64,000 bases of DNA from an uncultured Luminiphilus sp. (GTDB taxonomy: Bacteria > Pseudomonadota > Gammaproteobacteria > Pseudomonadales > Halieaceae): contig CALKDK010000014.1 of NCBI GenBank assembly GCA_938084055.1, positions 19,352-83,351 of the forward strand, in the 5' to 3' direction. The notes under the pieces were generated by a model. The model was not told the origin of the DNA and searched no databases. It saw nothing but the letters and a program-made list of their open reading frames with translations. This document shows positions 44,505 to 53,353 of this stretch, one piece after another. The translations under genes and the position numbers were made by a program. Within the stretch, counting starts at the first letter, position 1; each line of letters begins with the position of its first letter.

Positions 44505-45290
44505 TCAGCAAGCGGTATAACCCCCATCAACGGCCAGTATTGTTCCGGTAACGTGTCTTTCCTGTGCAAGGAACAAAATAGCTCTGGCTACCTCTTGAGG
44601 TTGGGCAATAGCTCCGAGGGGAATACTGGTTTCGTTGCGTGCAACCACAGTATCTGCAAGCGCACTATTGGCATGCCCCCGGTACAGCATGGGCGAATCA
44701 ATGGCACCCGGTGCTACGGCATTGACCGTAATGGCGCGGTCAGCCAATTCCAGCGCCATCGCGCGGGTCAGCTGGTTAACGGCGCCTTTACTCGCGCAGT
44801 AGGCAGCCAGGCCCGCACTGCCCACACTACCGCAGGTTGAAGAAACATTGATGATCGCCCCCCCATCATGCTGTTGCTGGGCGAAGGCGCGACTGAAGTA
44901 GAACAGGCCACTGACGTTGACATTCATGACCCGGTGCCAGTCTTCGTTCTGCGTCGCTGCTGCGGTGGCGCGGGTAATGGTGCCGGCGTTGTTGACCAGA
45001 ATATCCACCGGCCTGGCCAGGCTGTTCCTGGTTTTTTGAAAGCAGTCGTCCGCCAGCCCGGGATCACTGATATCGCCGGTTACAAGTAGGGCCTCGCCGT
45101 CCCCGCGGTGCGCCAGCCTGTTGCGGAGTTCCTCCAGCTTTTCCAACTCACGCGCCACCAGCACAAGCTGTGCCCCAGCCGAGGCAAATTGTTCGGCACA
45201 GGCCTGTCCCAGACCGCCACTTGCTCCAGTGATAACGACAATACTGTTCTCCAACTTCCGTGGTTGACCGACCTTGTGGCTGATAGTCAC
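44505..45290 (-). CDS. Short-chain dehydrogenase/reductase (SDR)
   Basis: A 261-residue classical SDR. The cofactor motif is TGASGGLGQA (near residue 22), NNAGTITR follows near 100, and the catalytic Ser/Tyr/Lys set lies in INVSSTCGSVGSAGLAAYCASKGA (Tyr-x3-Lys). The C-terminus LAQERHVTGTILAVDGG is typical. It probably oxidises an alcohol of the compound handled by this operon with NAD(P)+. It lies nine bases upstream of the enolase-superfamily gene and ten bases after the other SDR. Substrate is unknown. Confidence 0.85.
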   Translation of the reverse strand: MTISHKVGQPRKLENSIVVITGASGGLGQACAEQFASAGAQLVLVARELEKLEELRNRLAHRGDGEALLVTGDISDPGLADDCFQKTRNSLARPVDILVNNAGTITRATAAATQNEDWHRVMNVNVSGLFYFSRAFAQQQHDGGAIINVSSTCGSVGSAGLAAYCASKGAVNQLTRAMALELADRAITVNAVAPGAIDSPMLYRGHANSALADTVVARNETSIPLGAIAQPQEVARAILFLAQERHVTGTILAVDGGYTAC

Positions 45291-45299
45291 GTAAACTCC

Positions 45300-46049
45300 T
45301 CAGAGAGCGGGCAGGGGCAGTCGGGCGAGGCGCCCCCCATCGACAATGATTTCCTGGCCTGTGATGAATCCTGAGGCAGGACTGGCGAGCCAAAAAGCGG
45401 TTTCTGCGACATCGCTGGTCGTACCAAGACGGCCGATCGGGTGCAGTGCTTCAATGGCGGCATCCACGACGGCGCGGTCGGGATACTGGGCCAGCAGCTG
45501 CTCATTGAAGGGTGTGTTGATCCAACCCGGCGCGATGGCATTACAACGAATACCGTGTACGCCGTATTCGAGGGCTGTGTTGTGGGTAAACGCAGCCACC
45601 GCAGCTTTTGACGCGGCGTAGGCGCTATGGAGCGGGTTTGCTCCAATTCCCTCGATGGAGCTGATGTTAACAATGGCGGGCGCCCGGGATTGCGCCTCAA
45701 GCATGAGTGGCAGGACGTGTTTCGTCATGAGGAATGTACTTCTAACGTTGACCGCCATGATGTCGTCCCATTCCTCCGAGGTGGTCTCCGGTATGGGCTT
45801 TTCAATGCAAATGCCCGCGTTATTCACCAGAACGTCGACATAACCGTAATCTGCTGCGATGGATGTCATGAGCGCTGAGACGCCGTCTTCAGAACTTACA
45901 TCGGTCGCCAGAAACCGTATTTGGTCGGTGTCCGGGGCCCTGAGGTCAGCACATATCACCGTATCACCCGCCTGCACAAATCGAGCGGCGATGGCGGCAC
46001 CGATATTTTGGGCTCCCCCTGTCACAACAATAATACGCGGCGTACTCAT
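45300..46049 (-). CDS. Short-chain dehydrogenase/reductase (SDR), second in operon
   Basis: A 249-residue SDR with TGGAQNIGAAIA for cofactor binding, NNAGICIEKP, and the catalytic YAASKAAVAA stretch; it ends in a GFITGQEIIVDGG motif. The ATG at 46049 overlaps the stop of the preceding hydrolase gene by one base; a TTG one codon earlier is less likely. It is only moderately similar to the neighbouring SDR, so the two likely act on different steps. An SDR plus an FAH-type hydrolase is a common pair in 2-keto-3-deoxy acid breakdown. Confidence 0.85.
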   Translation of the reverse strand: MSTPRIIVVTGGAQNIGAAIAARFVQAGDTVICADLRAPDTDQIRFLATDVSSEDGVSALMTSIAADYGYVDVLVNNAGICIEKPIPETTSEEWDDIMAVNVRSTFLMTKHVLPLMLEAQSRAPAIVNISSIEGIGANPLHSAYAASKAAVAAFTHNTALEYGVHGIRCNAIAPGWINTPFNEQLLAQYPDRAVVDAAIEALHPIGRLGTTSDVAETAFWLASPASGFITGQEIIVDGGRLARLPLPAL

Positions 46050-46915
46050 CAACTCAGGGACGGATAGCGCGGTGCGTATTCACTGATGACATTGCGCTGT
46101 GAGCCGAGCTTTTCAATCTGGGCCTCCATGATGTCGCCAACCTTGAGATAGCGGGGCGGCTTCATACCATAGCCAACACCGGGTGGCGTGCCTGTCATCA
46201 AGATGTCACCGGGTTGCCAGCTCACATAGTTGGAGATAATCGAGATCAACTCGGCAATGCTGTACATCATGTCTGAGGTGTTGCTTTCCTGCATGATTTC
46301 ACCGTTAACCCGCAGGGAGATAGCCAATGCATTGGGGTCGCCCACCTCGTCGGGAGTAACCAGCCAGGGTCCCAGTGGCTTCAGGGTATCGGCGCTTTTT
46401 CCTTTGGTCCACTGGGTACCGCGCTCCAGTTGGAAGACCCGCTCAGAGACATCATTTCCCACACAGAAACCGGCAACATAGTCCATGGCCGATGCAACGG
46501 GGATGTTGCAGCCAGCGCGGCAAAAGACCACCGCCAGTTCCGCCTCCCAATCGAGTTGTGTGCCGCCCCTGGGCATCATGACCGCATCCTCGGGGCCGTT
46601 GATTGCGCTCGCAGCGGTGAGCATGAACATGGGCTCCTCAGGAGGATCCAGCCCTGCCTCTGCCGCGTGCTTACCGTAGGTCAGGGCGCACCCCACAATT
46701 TTTCCAGGGCGATGAACGGGTGCGCCCAAACGGGTGCCCTGGGGCAGTATTGGCAGGCCCACAGGGTCCAGAGCCGTAACTTTCGCCAGCGATTCGGGGG
46801 TCAGTGTCGAGTGGCTCCAGTCGCCCACAGTGGCACCCAAGTCCCGCAGGCGACCGCTGGAATCAATCAGGCCCGCGCGTTCGGCACCGGGGGCACCATG
46901 TCGAACAAGTTTCAT
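46049..46915 (-). CDS. Fumarylacetoacetate hydrolase (FAH) family protein
   Basis: A 288-residue FAH-domain enzyme. Core features are VGCALTYGKHAAE, the metal-binding stretch LDWEAELAVVF with acidic ligands, VCGN-like FCVGNDVSERVFQ, and GDILMTGTPPGVGYG near the end. Members hydrolyse or hydrate C-C bonds of 1,3-diketo or 2-keto acids, use Mg2+/Mn2+ and are cytoplasmic. The gene overlaps both neighbours by one to four bases. It suggests that the operon also cuts a carbon skeleton and does not only remove methyl groups. Confidence 0.85.
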   Translation of the reverse strand: MKLVRHGAPGAERAGLIDSSGRLRDLGATVGDWSHSTLTPESLAKVTALDPVGLPILPQGTRLGAPVHRPGKIVGCALTYGKHAAEAGLDPPEEPMFMLTAASAINGPEDAVMMPRGGTQLDWEAELAVVFCRAGCNIPVASAMDYVAGFCVGNDVSERVFQLERGTQWTKGKSADTLKPLGPWLVTPDEVGDPNALAISLRVNGEIMQESNTSDMMYSIAELISIISNYVSWQPGDILMTGTPPGVGYGMKPPRYLKVGDIMEAQIEKLGSQRNVISEYAPRYPSLS

Positions 46916-47883
46916 GTGGCGCTGCTCACTATTCGTCGATAGAGGCCCGCCAGGTCAACGCCACGCTCACGGGCCTGCTGGAAACAGTTGATGGTTTTTG
47001 CCATGCCCGCCTCGAGGCTGACGCATCGGGGTAACCCGAGCATGGCCTCGAGTTCGCCGCTGTTAGTCTCGGCTGGAAAAGGCATGGCCTCACCGCTGGC
47101 ATCCACCTGGATATTGGGATAAAAACCACGCAAATTTTCGAGCATTGTCGATACCGATTCAGGGGTGCCGTTGAGGTCAAATACAGGCGCACCTCCGAAG
47201 GACTGACTCGCTGCGGCAACAAACCGCGCGGCAGCATCTTCAACATAAACAAAGCCGACATCACCTGAAAAGGGGATGGTGTAGGCCTCGCCCACTTCGG
47301 CTGCCAGCATGGCAATCGTTGGCGCGGCACTCATTCCCTGGTCCCGGCCCGGCCCGTAGATAATGGCGGGACGAATACCGACACTGGGGACACCCCAGTC
47401 CTGCCAGTACACCTGGGCCATCTGCTCGCCACAGATTTTATGGGCGCCATACAGGGTGGTCAGCCAGTCGTTATTACCCATCGCCGGGGCTGCGACCGAG
47501 CTGGCATAGCTCAGTTGGGTAATGCCGTGCTGCCGCGCCAGCTCCAGTATGTGAATGCTACCCATGACATTGATCCGGGTGCTCGCCACGGGATCTGCTC
47601 TGCAGAATGGGACCTGTAATGCCGCCAGATGAATAATGGCCTCCACGTTATGGCGTTTTGCGACGTCGGTTAGCCTTGCAAAATCGGTGATATCCCCCAG
47701 TTCCCAAATAATTTCGCTGGCGCCGTCCATGATCAGTTCCAGTCTTTCCCGGCGATCGGTGACATCAAAAATGACGGGTACCGCGCCCACGTCCCGAAGC
47801 TTCTTGACCACCCAGGCACCAATGCAGCCGGCTGCTCCGGTGACGAGGCAGGCACGGCCGGCGAGGTCCGCACAGTCCGTCAT
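46912..47883 (-). CDS. NAD-dependent epimerase/dehydratase (extended SDR)
   Basis: A 323-residue extended SDR. It has VTGAAGCIGAWVVKKL for NAD binding, IHLAALQVPFC, and the YGAHKICGEQ catalytic Tyr-x3-Lys. The C-terminal part RGVDLAGLYRRIV closes the substrate domain. Such enzymes act as epimerases, uronate dehydrogenases or carboxylic-acid/alcohol dehydrogenases. Start at ATG 47883 overlaps the stop of the oxygenase-like gene (tail-to-head), so longer readings to 48021 are rejected. Substrate unknown. Confidence 0.82.
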   Translation of the reverse strand: MTDCADLAGRACLVTGAAGCIGAWVVKKLRDVGAVPVIFDVTDRRERLELIMDGASEIIWELGDITDFARLTDVAKRHNVEAIIHLAALQVPFCRADPVASTRINVMGSIHILELARQHGITQLSYASSVAAPAMGNNDWLTTLYGAHKICGEQMAQVYWQDWGVPSVGIRPAIIYGPGRDQGMSAAPTIAMLAAEVGEAYTIPFSGDVGFVYVEDAAARFVAAASQSFGGAPVFDLNGTPESVSTMLENLRGFYPNIQVDASGEAMPFPAETNSGELEAMLGLPRCVSLEAGMAKTINCFQQARERGVDLAGLYRRIVSSAT

Positions 47884-48884
47884 CAGCGTATGGCCTCCAG
47901 TTTGTCGGCGAACTGGGTCAAACGGTCGACCGTAACGCGAATGGCCGCAGCCAAAACCTGGGGTTCGTCGGTGAGTTGAATAGCATCCAGTAATTGCTCC
48001 AGCCGGGCAGAGGCACGCCACACCTCATGGCGTGCCAGTTCAGCATTGATTCCCGGGTCTGACCAGTCTGACATATTGATGGTGTTGGTGGTGTCCGGAT
48101 CATGCGCAGGCAGAACCTCAAATGAGGGAATCAGGGTGATGCGCTTTGCTTTTTCCAGTAGGCGGCAGGCGCGGTGAAAAATATGGCTGCCTTGTTGGAG
48201 GAACCCGTAGCCTGCCGCCGGAAAGGGAATCGTAGACACCCGGGACGCCGGGAGCTGCAAAGTCCCGCCTGCTTCACCGCTGGTGCCCAATAGTGCCTCT
48301 CCTTCCCGCCGGGTACCCTCGAAGACCTGAAACTCGCCGCCCTTCAATGCTGCGGGATCTGTGACCATCATGACGACATCGAAATTCACCGAATCCACGT
48401 GCCACGAGTCCACGGCACGGGTGATATCGTCTGGTGCATAGTTTATGCCACAGGCAACTGCGGGGACCGAATGTCTGCCGAGTTCCACACCGGCGATCGC
48501 CGAGAGGTGTTCCGCCAGGTCGACACTGTCACAGAAATCTCGCAGGAAACGCGATCGATATCCCGCCCCGCGTGCATAGCTACCCAGACGGTTGGCACCC
48601 GTGCCGAGGCTGTCATTACGGTTGTCGTAAATCGCCTCGCAAACCTCAGTCATGGCCGCCACACCCTCGCTGGACAGGATGCGGAAGGCATTGCTGTATC
48701 CGAAGGTCGAGGCGCAGGTTTGGATTTCACTATTCGCATAGCCCAGGTCGGTGAGGGAACGGCACTGGGTGGGCTGTTCCAGCGCAAGGTGCTTGCCGGG
48801 TTCGAATACGGGTTCCCGAGCCAGGCTCAGGTAGGCCTCCGGGTGGTGGTTTGGAAACGGTAGTGGCCGGTGGAAGTTATGCAT
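47883..48884 (-). CDS. Putative 2-oxoglutarate/Fe(II) oxygenase-like protein
   Basis: A 333-residue protein with no name I recognise. A candidate facial triad is His162 and Asp164 (DSWHVDSVNFD) with a distal His234 or His237 (QGSHIFHRACRL), and Arg248 (KRITLIPSF) placed where the 2-oxoglutarate carboxylate binder usually lies. GGEFQVFEGTRREGE sits between, as in double-stranded beta-helix hydroxylases. The family call is therefore inferred from spacing. In this operon it might oxidise an N-methyl group or hydroxylate a ring. It lies 72 bases downstream of the activase gene. Confidence 0.55.
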   Translation of the reverse strand: MHNFHRPLPFPNHHPEAYLSLAREPVFEPGKHLALEQPTQCRSLTDLGYANSEIQTCASTFGYSNAFRILSSEGVAAMTEVCEAIYDNRNDSLGTGANRLGSYARGAGYRSRFLRDFCDSVDLAEHLSAIAGVELGRHSVPAVACGINYAPDDITRAVDSWHVDSVNFDVVMMVTDPAALKGGEFQVFEGTRREGEALLGTSGEAGGTLQLPASRVSTIPFPAAGYGFLQQGSHIFHRACRLLEKAKRITLIPSFEVLPAHDPDTTNTINMSDWSDPGINAELARHEVWRASARLEQLLDAIQLTDEPQVLAAAIRVTVDRLTQFADKLEAIR

Positions 48885-48956
48885 TCAGTGGCTCCTATCG
48901 TAAATTTTTTATTCCGGGGACAGACCCGGCTCTGCTGCAATGCCCAGCCATTCACA

Positions 48957-50987
48957 TCATTGACGGGCACGACCTCGCCGTCGCCGGGGGCTATCCGATT
49001 TTTCCGCCGCGTTACGAATTACGGGGGGCGCTACAGCAGTGAACAGGTGGGTGAAGGGGTCGCTATGATGGGGAAAGGCCATGGCATCGACAAAGTACTC
49101 CTGAAAGCGAGTCTCGACGGCGGTTTCAATGCGTTCAGCCCAGCGCACAATCGTTTCAATGTGGTTGCGACTGTCCCGATCGAGAAGGGCGATGCGTGCC
49201 CCCATGCCGGCTGCATTTCCTGCCGATGAGACATTTTCCAGCGGACAGTCGGGTATGAGTCCCAGCACCATAGCGTGCGACAGGCTGATGTGGCTGCCAA
49301 AGGCTCCGGCCAGTCGAATACGATCGATTTTTGTGTTGCCCATGTGATCCTGAAGTAACTTGATCCCCGCATACAGGGCCGCTTTTGCCAGCTGTATTTG
49401 GCGTACGTCATTCTGGGTTACTACGATATCCGAATGTCCTCCGTCGGTGGCAGCGGTATGAAGTTTGAACGAGTAGGTCCTGCCCGATGGAAAAATATGG
49501 GGTGTCTGATCTGTGAGGGCGCCGTTGATTACGCCCTCGGCTGAAATGATGCCGGCCAGGAACATCTCGGCCACAGCCTCAATGATGCCCGAGCCACAGA
49601 TCCCGGTTACGCCGACAGTGCCCAGGGTGTCCTCAAAGCCGGGCTCATCTGACCACAGATCTGAACCAATGACCTTGAAACGCGGCTCAAGGGTGTCCCG
49701 GTTGATCCTGACCCGCTCGATGGCTCCTACGGTTGCACGCTGGCCACAACTTATCTGGGCGCCCTCGAAGGCCGGGCCCGTCGGCGTGGAACACACCAGC
49801 ATGCGCTCACTATTACCCAGGACGATCTCCGCATTGGTACCGACGTCAATAACCAGCGTCATCGCCAAATCCTGCTCCGGGCGTTCGGCGAGGATGACGC
49901 CGGCCGAGTCAGCACCCACATGGCCGGCTATGCAGGGTAGAACGTAGACACGGCCACCGCGGTGTATGGCCAGATCCAGATCCCTCGCCCGGAGTTCCAG
50001 AGCTTCGGTGGTGGTGAGTGCAAAGGGTGCGCCGCCAAGATTAACGGGATCAATACCCAGCAGTATGTGGTGCATGATGGGATTGGCAACGAGGGTAATT
50101 TCCAGAATGTTGTCAACCGAGCCCTGTGCGCCCTCGCTAAGCTCCACAAAGAGCTCATTGAGCGCCCTGCGGATTACTTGGGTCATTTCTGCAGCCCCCT
50201 CAGGGTGCATCATGATGTAAGAGACCCGACTCATCAGATCTTCACCGAAGCGGATCTGGGGATTCATGATGCTGGCAGTGCCCAGCACCTCGCCAGTGCC
50301 AAGGTCACACAGATGGGCCGCCACTGAGGTTGACCCGACATCGATGGCAACTCCCCAGGCGGTTTCAAAGAGGCCGGGCCAGATACCAATGATGTCCCGG
50401 CTGTTGTAAACCGCTACGGTGACGGCCTGCTGTCCTTTAATCAGCGACTGCTGCAGACCCGGCAGGACATTGGGCTCAATGGCCAGACCGTCCAGGTCCC
50501 AATCCCGCCGCAGCGCATCGAGGAGAAGTTGAGCCTCCCCCCTGGGATCCTCAAGCGTGGCCGTCTCGACCTCGACATAGTGAAGACGTGTGGCGGTATT
50601 CAGGCGGATGTCCCGGTGCTCCGTTTCCTTGCGGATAATCTGCCGGTGCACCTGACTCTCTGGCGGCACATCAATGACAACATCATCAATCAGGTTGGCG
50701 TGGCAGCTCAGCCGATGACGCTCGGGGAGGGCACCTTTTTTGTCCTCAAAACGCGCTTCGGTGGCGCTGAAGGGGGACAAATGGTGGGTATCTGATATCA
50801 GCCCATGCTTGGGAAAATTTCCTGACATACATTCGATGCGACAGCGACCACACAGTCCCCTCCCGCCACACACCGAGTCAATGTCGACCCCAAGACTGCG
50901 CGCGGCGTCGAGCACCGGTGTACCCCTGGGAAAGCTACCCCGCCTTCCCGAGGGCATGAACAGGATTTTTACCAGCGTCTCCGTCAC
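48957..50987 (-). CDS. Reductive activator of corrinoid proteins (RamA/RACE-like, ASKHA domain, DUF4445)
   Basis: A 676-residue protein. The N-terminal [2Fe-2S] ferredoxin has Cys40, Cys46, Cys49 and Cys95 (CGGRGLCGRC then LSCHAN). A linker and a large ASKHA ATPase domain follow (GVAIDVGSTSVAAHLCDL; TLVIDVGTNAEIVLG; TGICGSGIIEAVAEM; RLAGAFGSHISLSHA). Such proteins use ATP to reduce accidentally oxidised cob(II)alamin to cob(I)alamin in methyltransferase systems. The last 13 residues are Arg-rich (SPRRRRGRARQ). It ends three bases after the pterin methyltransferase start region, within the operon. Family is sure; the partner is inferred to be the corrinoid protein at 54286. Confidence 0.9.
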   Translation of the reverse strand: MTETLVKILFMPSGRRGSFPRGTPVLDAARSLGVDIDSVCGGRGLCGRCRIECMSGNFPKHGLISDTHHLSPFSATEARFEDKKGALPERHRLSCHANLIDDVVIDVPPESQVHRQIIRKETEHRDIRLNTATRLHYVEVETATLEDPRGEAQLLLDALRRDWDLDGLAIEPNVLPGLQQSLIKGQQAVTVAVYNSRDIIGIWPGLFETAWGVAIDVGSTSVAAHLCDLGTGEVLGTASIMNPQIRFGEDLMSRVSYIMMHPEGAAEMTQVIRRALNELFVELSEGAQGSVDNILEITLVANPIMHHILLGIDPVNLGGAPFALTTTEALELRARDLDLAIHRGGRVYVLPCIAGHVGADSAGVILAERPEQDLAMTLVIDVGTNAEIVLGNSERMLVCSTPTGPAFEGAQISCGQRATVGAIERVRINRDTLEPRFKVIGSDLWSDEPGFEDTLGTVGVTGICGSGIIEAVAEMFLAGIISAEGVINGALTDQTPHIFPSGRTYSFKLHTAATDGGHSDIVVTQNDVRQIQLAKAALYAGIKLLQDHMGNTKIDRIRLAGAFGSHISLSHAMVLGLIPDCPLENVSSAGNAAGMGARIALLDRDSRNHIETIVRWAERIETAVETRFQEYFVDAMAFPHHSDPFTHLFTAVAPPVIRNAAEKSDSPRRRRGRARQ

Positions 50988-50990
50988 CGG

Positions 50991-51896
50991 TTAAGCGCTC
51001 CTTCGACGTCCCGAGCGGCCCGCTCGTCCACCGCGACCCACGCCCTCCGGGGTCGGCTCCCGGTAGGCCTTGATCCAGTGCGCACAGTCGGGGTCATGAC
51101 CCATCATAACGTCGCCACCGCGGACGGCTTGCATGACTTCGGTATGCAGGGGGCTGGTGATCGCCGACGTCATGCCCGCGCCCATCGCCATTGTCAGGAA
51201 CGCCGCATTGATGCCATTGCGATTGGGCAGGCCGAAACTGACATTGGATGCACCGCAGGTCGTATTGACCTTGAGATCCTCCCGGAGCCTGCGTACCAGG
51301 TGCATCACCTGGACCCCTGCGGTATTGATGGCTCCGATGGGCATGACAAGGGGGTCCACAACAATGTTGCTGTGGTGAATGCCGTGGTCGGCAGCACGTT
51401 CAACAATTTTTTTGGCCACGGCGAATCGCTCATTGGGATCTTCTGATATTCCCGTTTCATCATTCGAAATGGCAACCACCGCCGCTCCGTAGCGGGCGAC
51501 CAGCGGTAAAACGCGCTCCAATACTTCGTCCTCGCCGGTGACTGAATTAACCAGCGCCTTACCCTGGTAGACCGCGAGTCCCGCTTCGAGCGCCTCGACA
51601 ATCGAAGAATCAATGCTGAGGGGAACATCGGTAATGGCCTGAACCCTTTGGATAGCCTCAGCGAGGATGCGAGGCTCATCCGCAAGCGGGATTCCGGCGT
51701 TCACGTCAAGCATGTGCGCGCCGGCCGCAACCTGTGCCAAAGCATCCGACTCGACGCGACTGAAGTCGCCATTCTTCATCTCCTCCGCCAGGATTTTCCG
51801 CCCTGTAGGATTAATACGCTCGCCGATAATGACAAAGCGTTGGTCGAACCCGATTCGTACTTCCCGGGTGGCTGAACTCAGGGTGGTCACTGTCAT
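50991..51896 (-). CDS. Methyltetrahydrofolate:corrinoid methyltransferase (pterin-binding, DHPS-like)
   Basis: A 301-residue TIM-barrel of the AcsE/MtgA/MtrH type. Visible pterin-site motifs are IGERINPTGRK, LDVNAGIP, PLSIDSSIVEAL, ALVNSVTGE and NTTCGASNVSFGLPNR. It moves methyl groups between a methylated corrinoid and tetrahydrofolate. Here the direction is likely corrinoid to THF, followed by MetF in the oxidative sense. The C-terminus ends in an Arg/Gly tail, GRGGRAGRSGRRRSA, which is not part of the barrel and resembles the N-terminus of the MttB-family protein of this operon. Confidence 0.9.
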   Translation of the reverse strand: MTVTTLSSATREVRIGFDQRFVIIGERINPTGRKILAEEMKNGDFSRVESDALAQVAAGAHMLDVNAGIPLADEPRILAEAIQRVQAITDVPLSIDSSIVEALEAGLAVYQGKALVNSVTGEDEVLERVLPLVARYGAAVVAISNDETGISEDPNERFAVAKKIVERAADHGIHHSNIVVDPLVMPIGAINTAGVQVMHLVRRLREDLKVNTTCGASNVSFGLPNRNGINAAFLTMAMGAGMTSAITSPLHTEVMQAVRGGDVMMGHDPDCAHWIKAYREPTPEGVGRGGRAGRSGRRRSA

Positions 51897-51908
51897 AGGT
51901 TGCTCCTG

Positions 51909-52898
51909 CTAAGCGGTCTGGGTACTCCACGGCACTCGGTCACCCAATACCTTGGATTTCGTGATGATCTCGCCAATGCGATGCTCCTGGCGGTAGGCCA
52001 TCAGGTGTAGGCCACTGACGCCTTCGATTTCCCGAATCTGCTGCGCCAATTCAATACACAGGTCCACCCCTTCCTGCTTCTGGTCCTTGGCACCGGCCAG
52101 CCGACGGATTACGGCATCTGGAATATGAACCCCGGCCACGTTGCTGCGAATCCATTCCGCGGACCGGGCCGACGCCAGAGGTCCTACGCCGGGAAGGATA
52201 AAAACTTTTTCGTGCAAGCCAAGGTCCCTGACCTTTGACATGAAGGTCTTGAGACGCTCGATATCAAAGCAGTACTGTGTCTGGATGAATTGCGCTCCAG
52301 CCGCCACCTTTTTGGCGAGGCGATAGGGCCGAAAGTCAGTGGGTGGCGCGAAGGGGTTGGCCGCGGCTCCCATAAACAATGGAGGCGGCGATGACAGCGC
52401 GCGGCCGCTGAGGAAGGCACTGTCGTCTCGCAGGTGGCGCACCATTGCCAGCGCGGAGATGCTGTCCATGTCAAATACGGGTTTTGCCTCGGGGTGATCA
52501 CCCGACTGCACCCCGTCTCCGGTCAGGCAAAGTATGTTGGCAACTCCCATGGCTGCTGCACCCAGGACGTCGCCTTGCATGGCAATACGATTTCGGTCTC
52601 GGCAGGACATTTGCAAGATCATCGCGTAGCCGCGGCGTGTGAGCAGGGCACAGATTCCCATGCTCGACATATGGCAGTTTGCACCCGAGCCATCTGTTGC
52701 ATTGATAGCATCCACAAACCCGTCGAAATCCAATGCGCGGCTGTAAACTTCCGCAGGGTCGGCAGAGTCGGGTGGCGCTATTTCCGCCGTGACCGCGAAG
52801 TGGCCGGCTCTGAGCACCCGTTCAAAACGCCCGGGTGAGCAGTGTCCCGGGAGGATGGGCAGGCTCTCCCCGGCCTGTGGTTCATCCGAGAATCTCAT
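51909..52898 (-). CDS. metF: Methylenetetrahydrofolate reductase
   Basis: A 329-residue TIM-barrel flavoprotein of the MetF family. The catalytic Glu is in FAVTAEIAPPDSAD, and FIQTQYCFDIERL holds the folate/FAD-contacting core; GVGPLASARSAEW is a late family segment. In E. coli-like biosynthesis it makes methyl-THF. In this operon, beside corrinoid and pterin methyltransferases and a MetV-type partner, it more likely oxidises methyl-THF to methylene-THF during methyl-group catabolism. Its stop overlaps the next gene upstream by four bases. It is probably an additional, catabolic MetF. Confidence 0.9.
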   Translation of the reverse strand: MRFSDEPQAGESLPILPGHCSPGRFERVLRAGHFAVTAEIAPPDSADPAEVYSRALDFDGFVDAINATDGSGANCHMSSMGICALLTRRGYAMILQMSCRDRNRIAMQGDVLGAAAMGVANILCLTGDGVQSGDHPEAKPVFDMDSISALAMVRHLRDDSAFLSGRALSSPPPLFMGAAANPFAPPTDFRPYRLAKKVAAGAQFIQTQYCFDIERLKTFMSKVRDLGLHEKVFILPGVGPLASARSAEWIRSNVAGVHIPDAVIRRLAGAKDQKQEGVDLCIELAQQIREIEGVSGLHLMAYRQEHRIGEIITKSKVLGDRVPWSTQTA

Positions 52899-53353
52899 TG
52901 GCGCTGCCCACGGCGCAGCCGCAAGGCCCGAAGCCAGCTGCTGTGTCCTTTGAGCCGCGCATCGAGGGGGGGCTGGATAATTTGCAGCCCCTGCTCAGGC
53001 TGCTCGAGGCGTTGGCTACCTTCCCATGCCTTGACCCAGACACAGGTCATCTCCGGCTTTACCTCACACCCGCCGTCCTGCCGTACCCCGCCACAGGGTC
53101 CGTTGCGCAGGGTTTTGGGGCAGTTCATTGGGCAGGACATACCCGTGGCCCCCAGGGTGCAATCACCGCATGACTGGGAGTCAAAGAAAAACCCTTTGAT
53201 CAGGCTCTCGAGCCGCGCCATGGGCTTGTCAAGCCGCTGATAACCTATGCGATGCAGCAGGGGGTCGAGCAGGGCGAGCAGAGACTCGATGATGACATAG
53301 ACTCTGTGCAGGCCCCTCGCGTGCCGAACTGACCAGTTCCTGACTGCTTTCAA
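52895..53353 (-). CDS. MetV-like methylenetetrahydrofolate reductase C-terminal zinc domain
   Basis: A 152-residue protein with an amphipathic N-terminal half and a cysteine-rich core: Cys62, 65, 74, 78, 87, 96 and 104 (SCGDCTLG, MSCPMNCP, GPCGGV, CEVKP, MTCVW). This is the MTHFR_C zinc/Fe-S-binding family, first known as MetV beside MetF in acetogens, and also found fused to MetF. It forms or assists a MetVF complex that couples methyl-THF oxidation to another electron acceptor. Its presence supports a non-biosynthetic MetF. It overlaps metF and the next gene by four bases each. Confidence 0.85.
   Translation of the reverse strand: MKAVRNWSVRHARGLHRVYVIIESLLALLDPLLHRIGYQRLDKPMARLESLIKGFFFDSQSCGDCTLGATGMSCPMNCPKTLRNGPCGGVRQDGGCEVKPEMTCVWVKAWEGSQRLEQPEQGLQIIQPPLDARLKGHSSWLRALRLRRGQRQ

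Noticed and set aside
43389..47883. L-fucose/L-rhamnose-type acid degradation set
   Set aside because: Enolase-superfamily, SDR and FAH genes fit such a set, but the enolase-superfamily motifs are nearer to HpbD and the genes are joined to a corrinoid system. I keep it as an alternative, not as the call.
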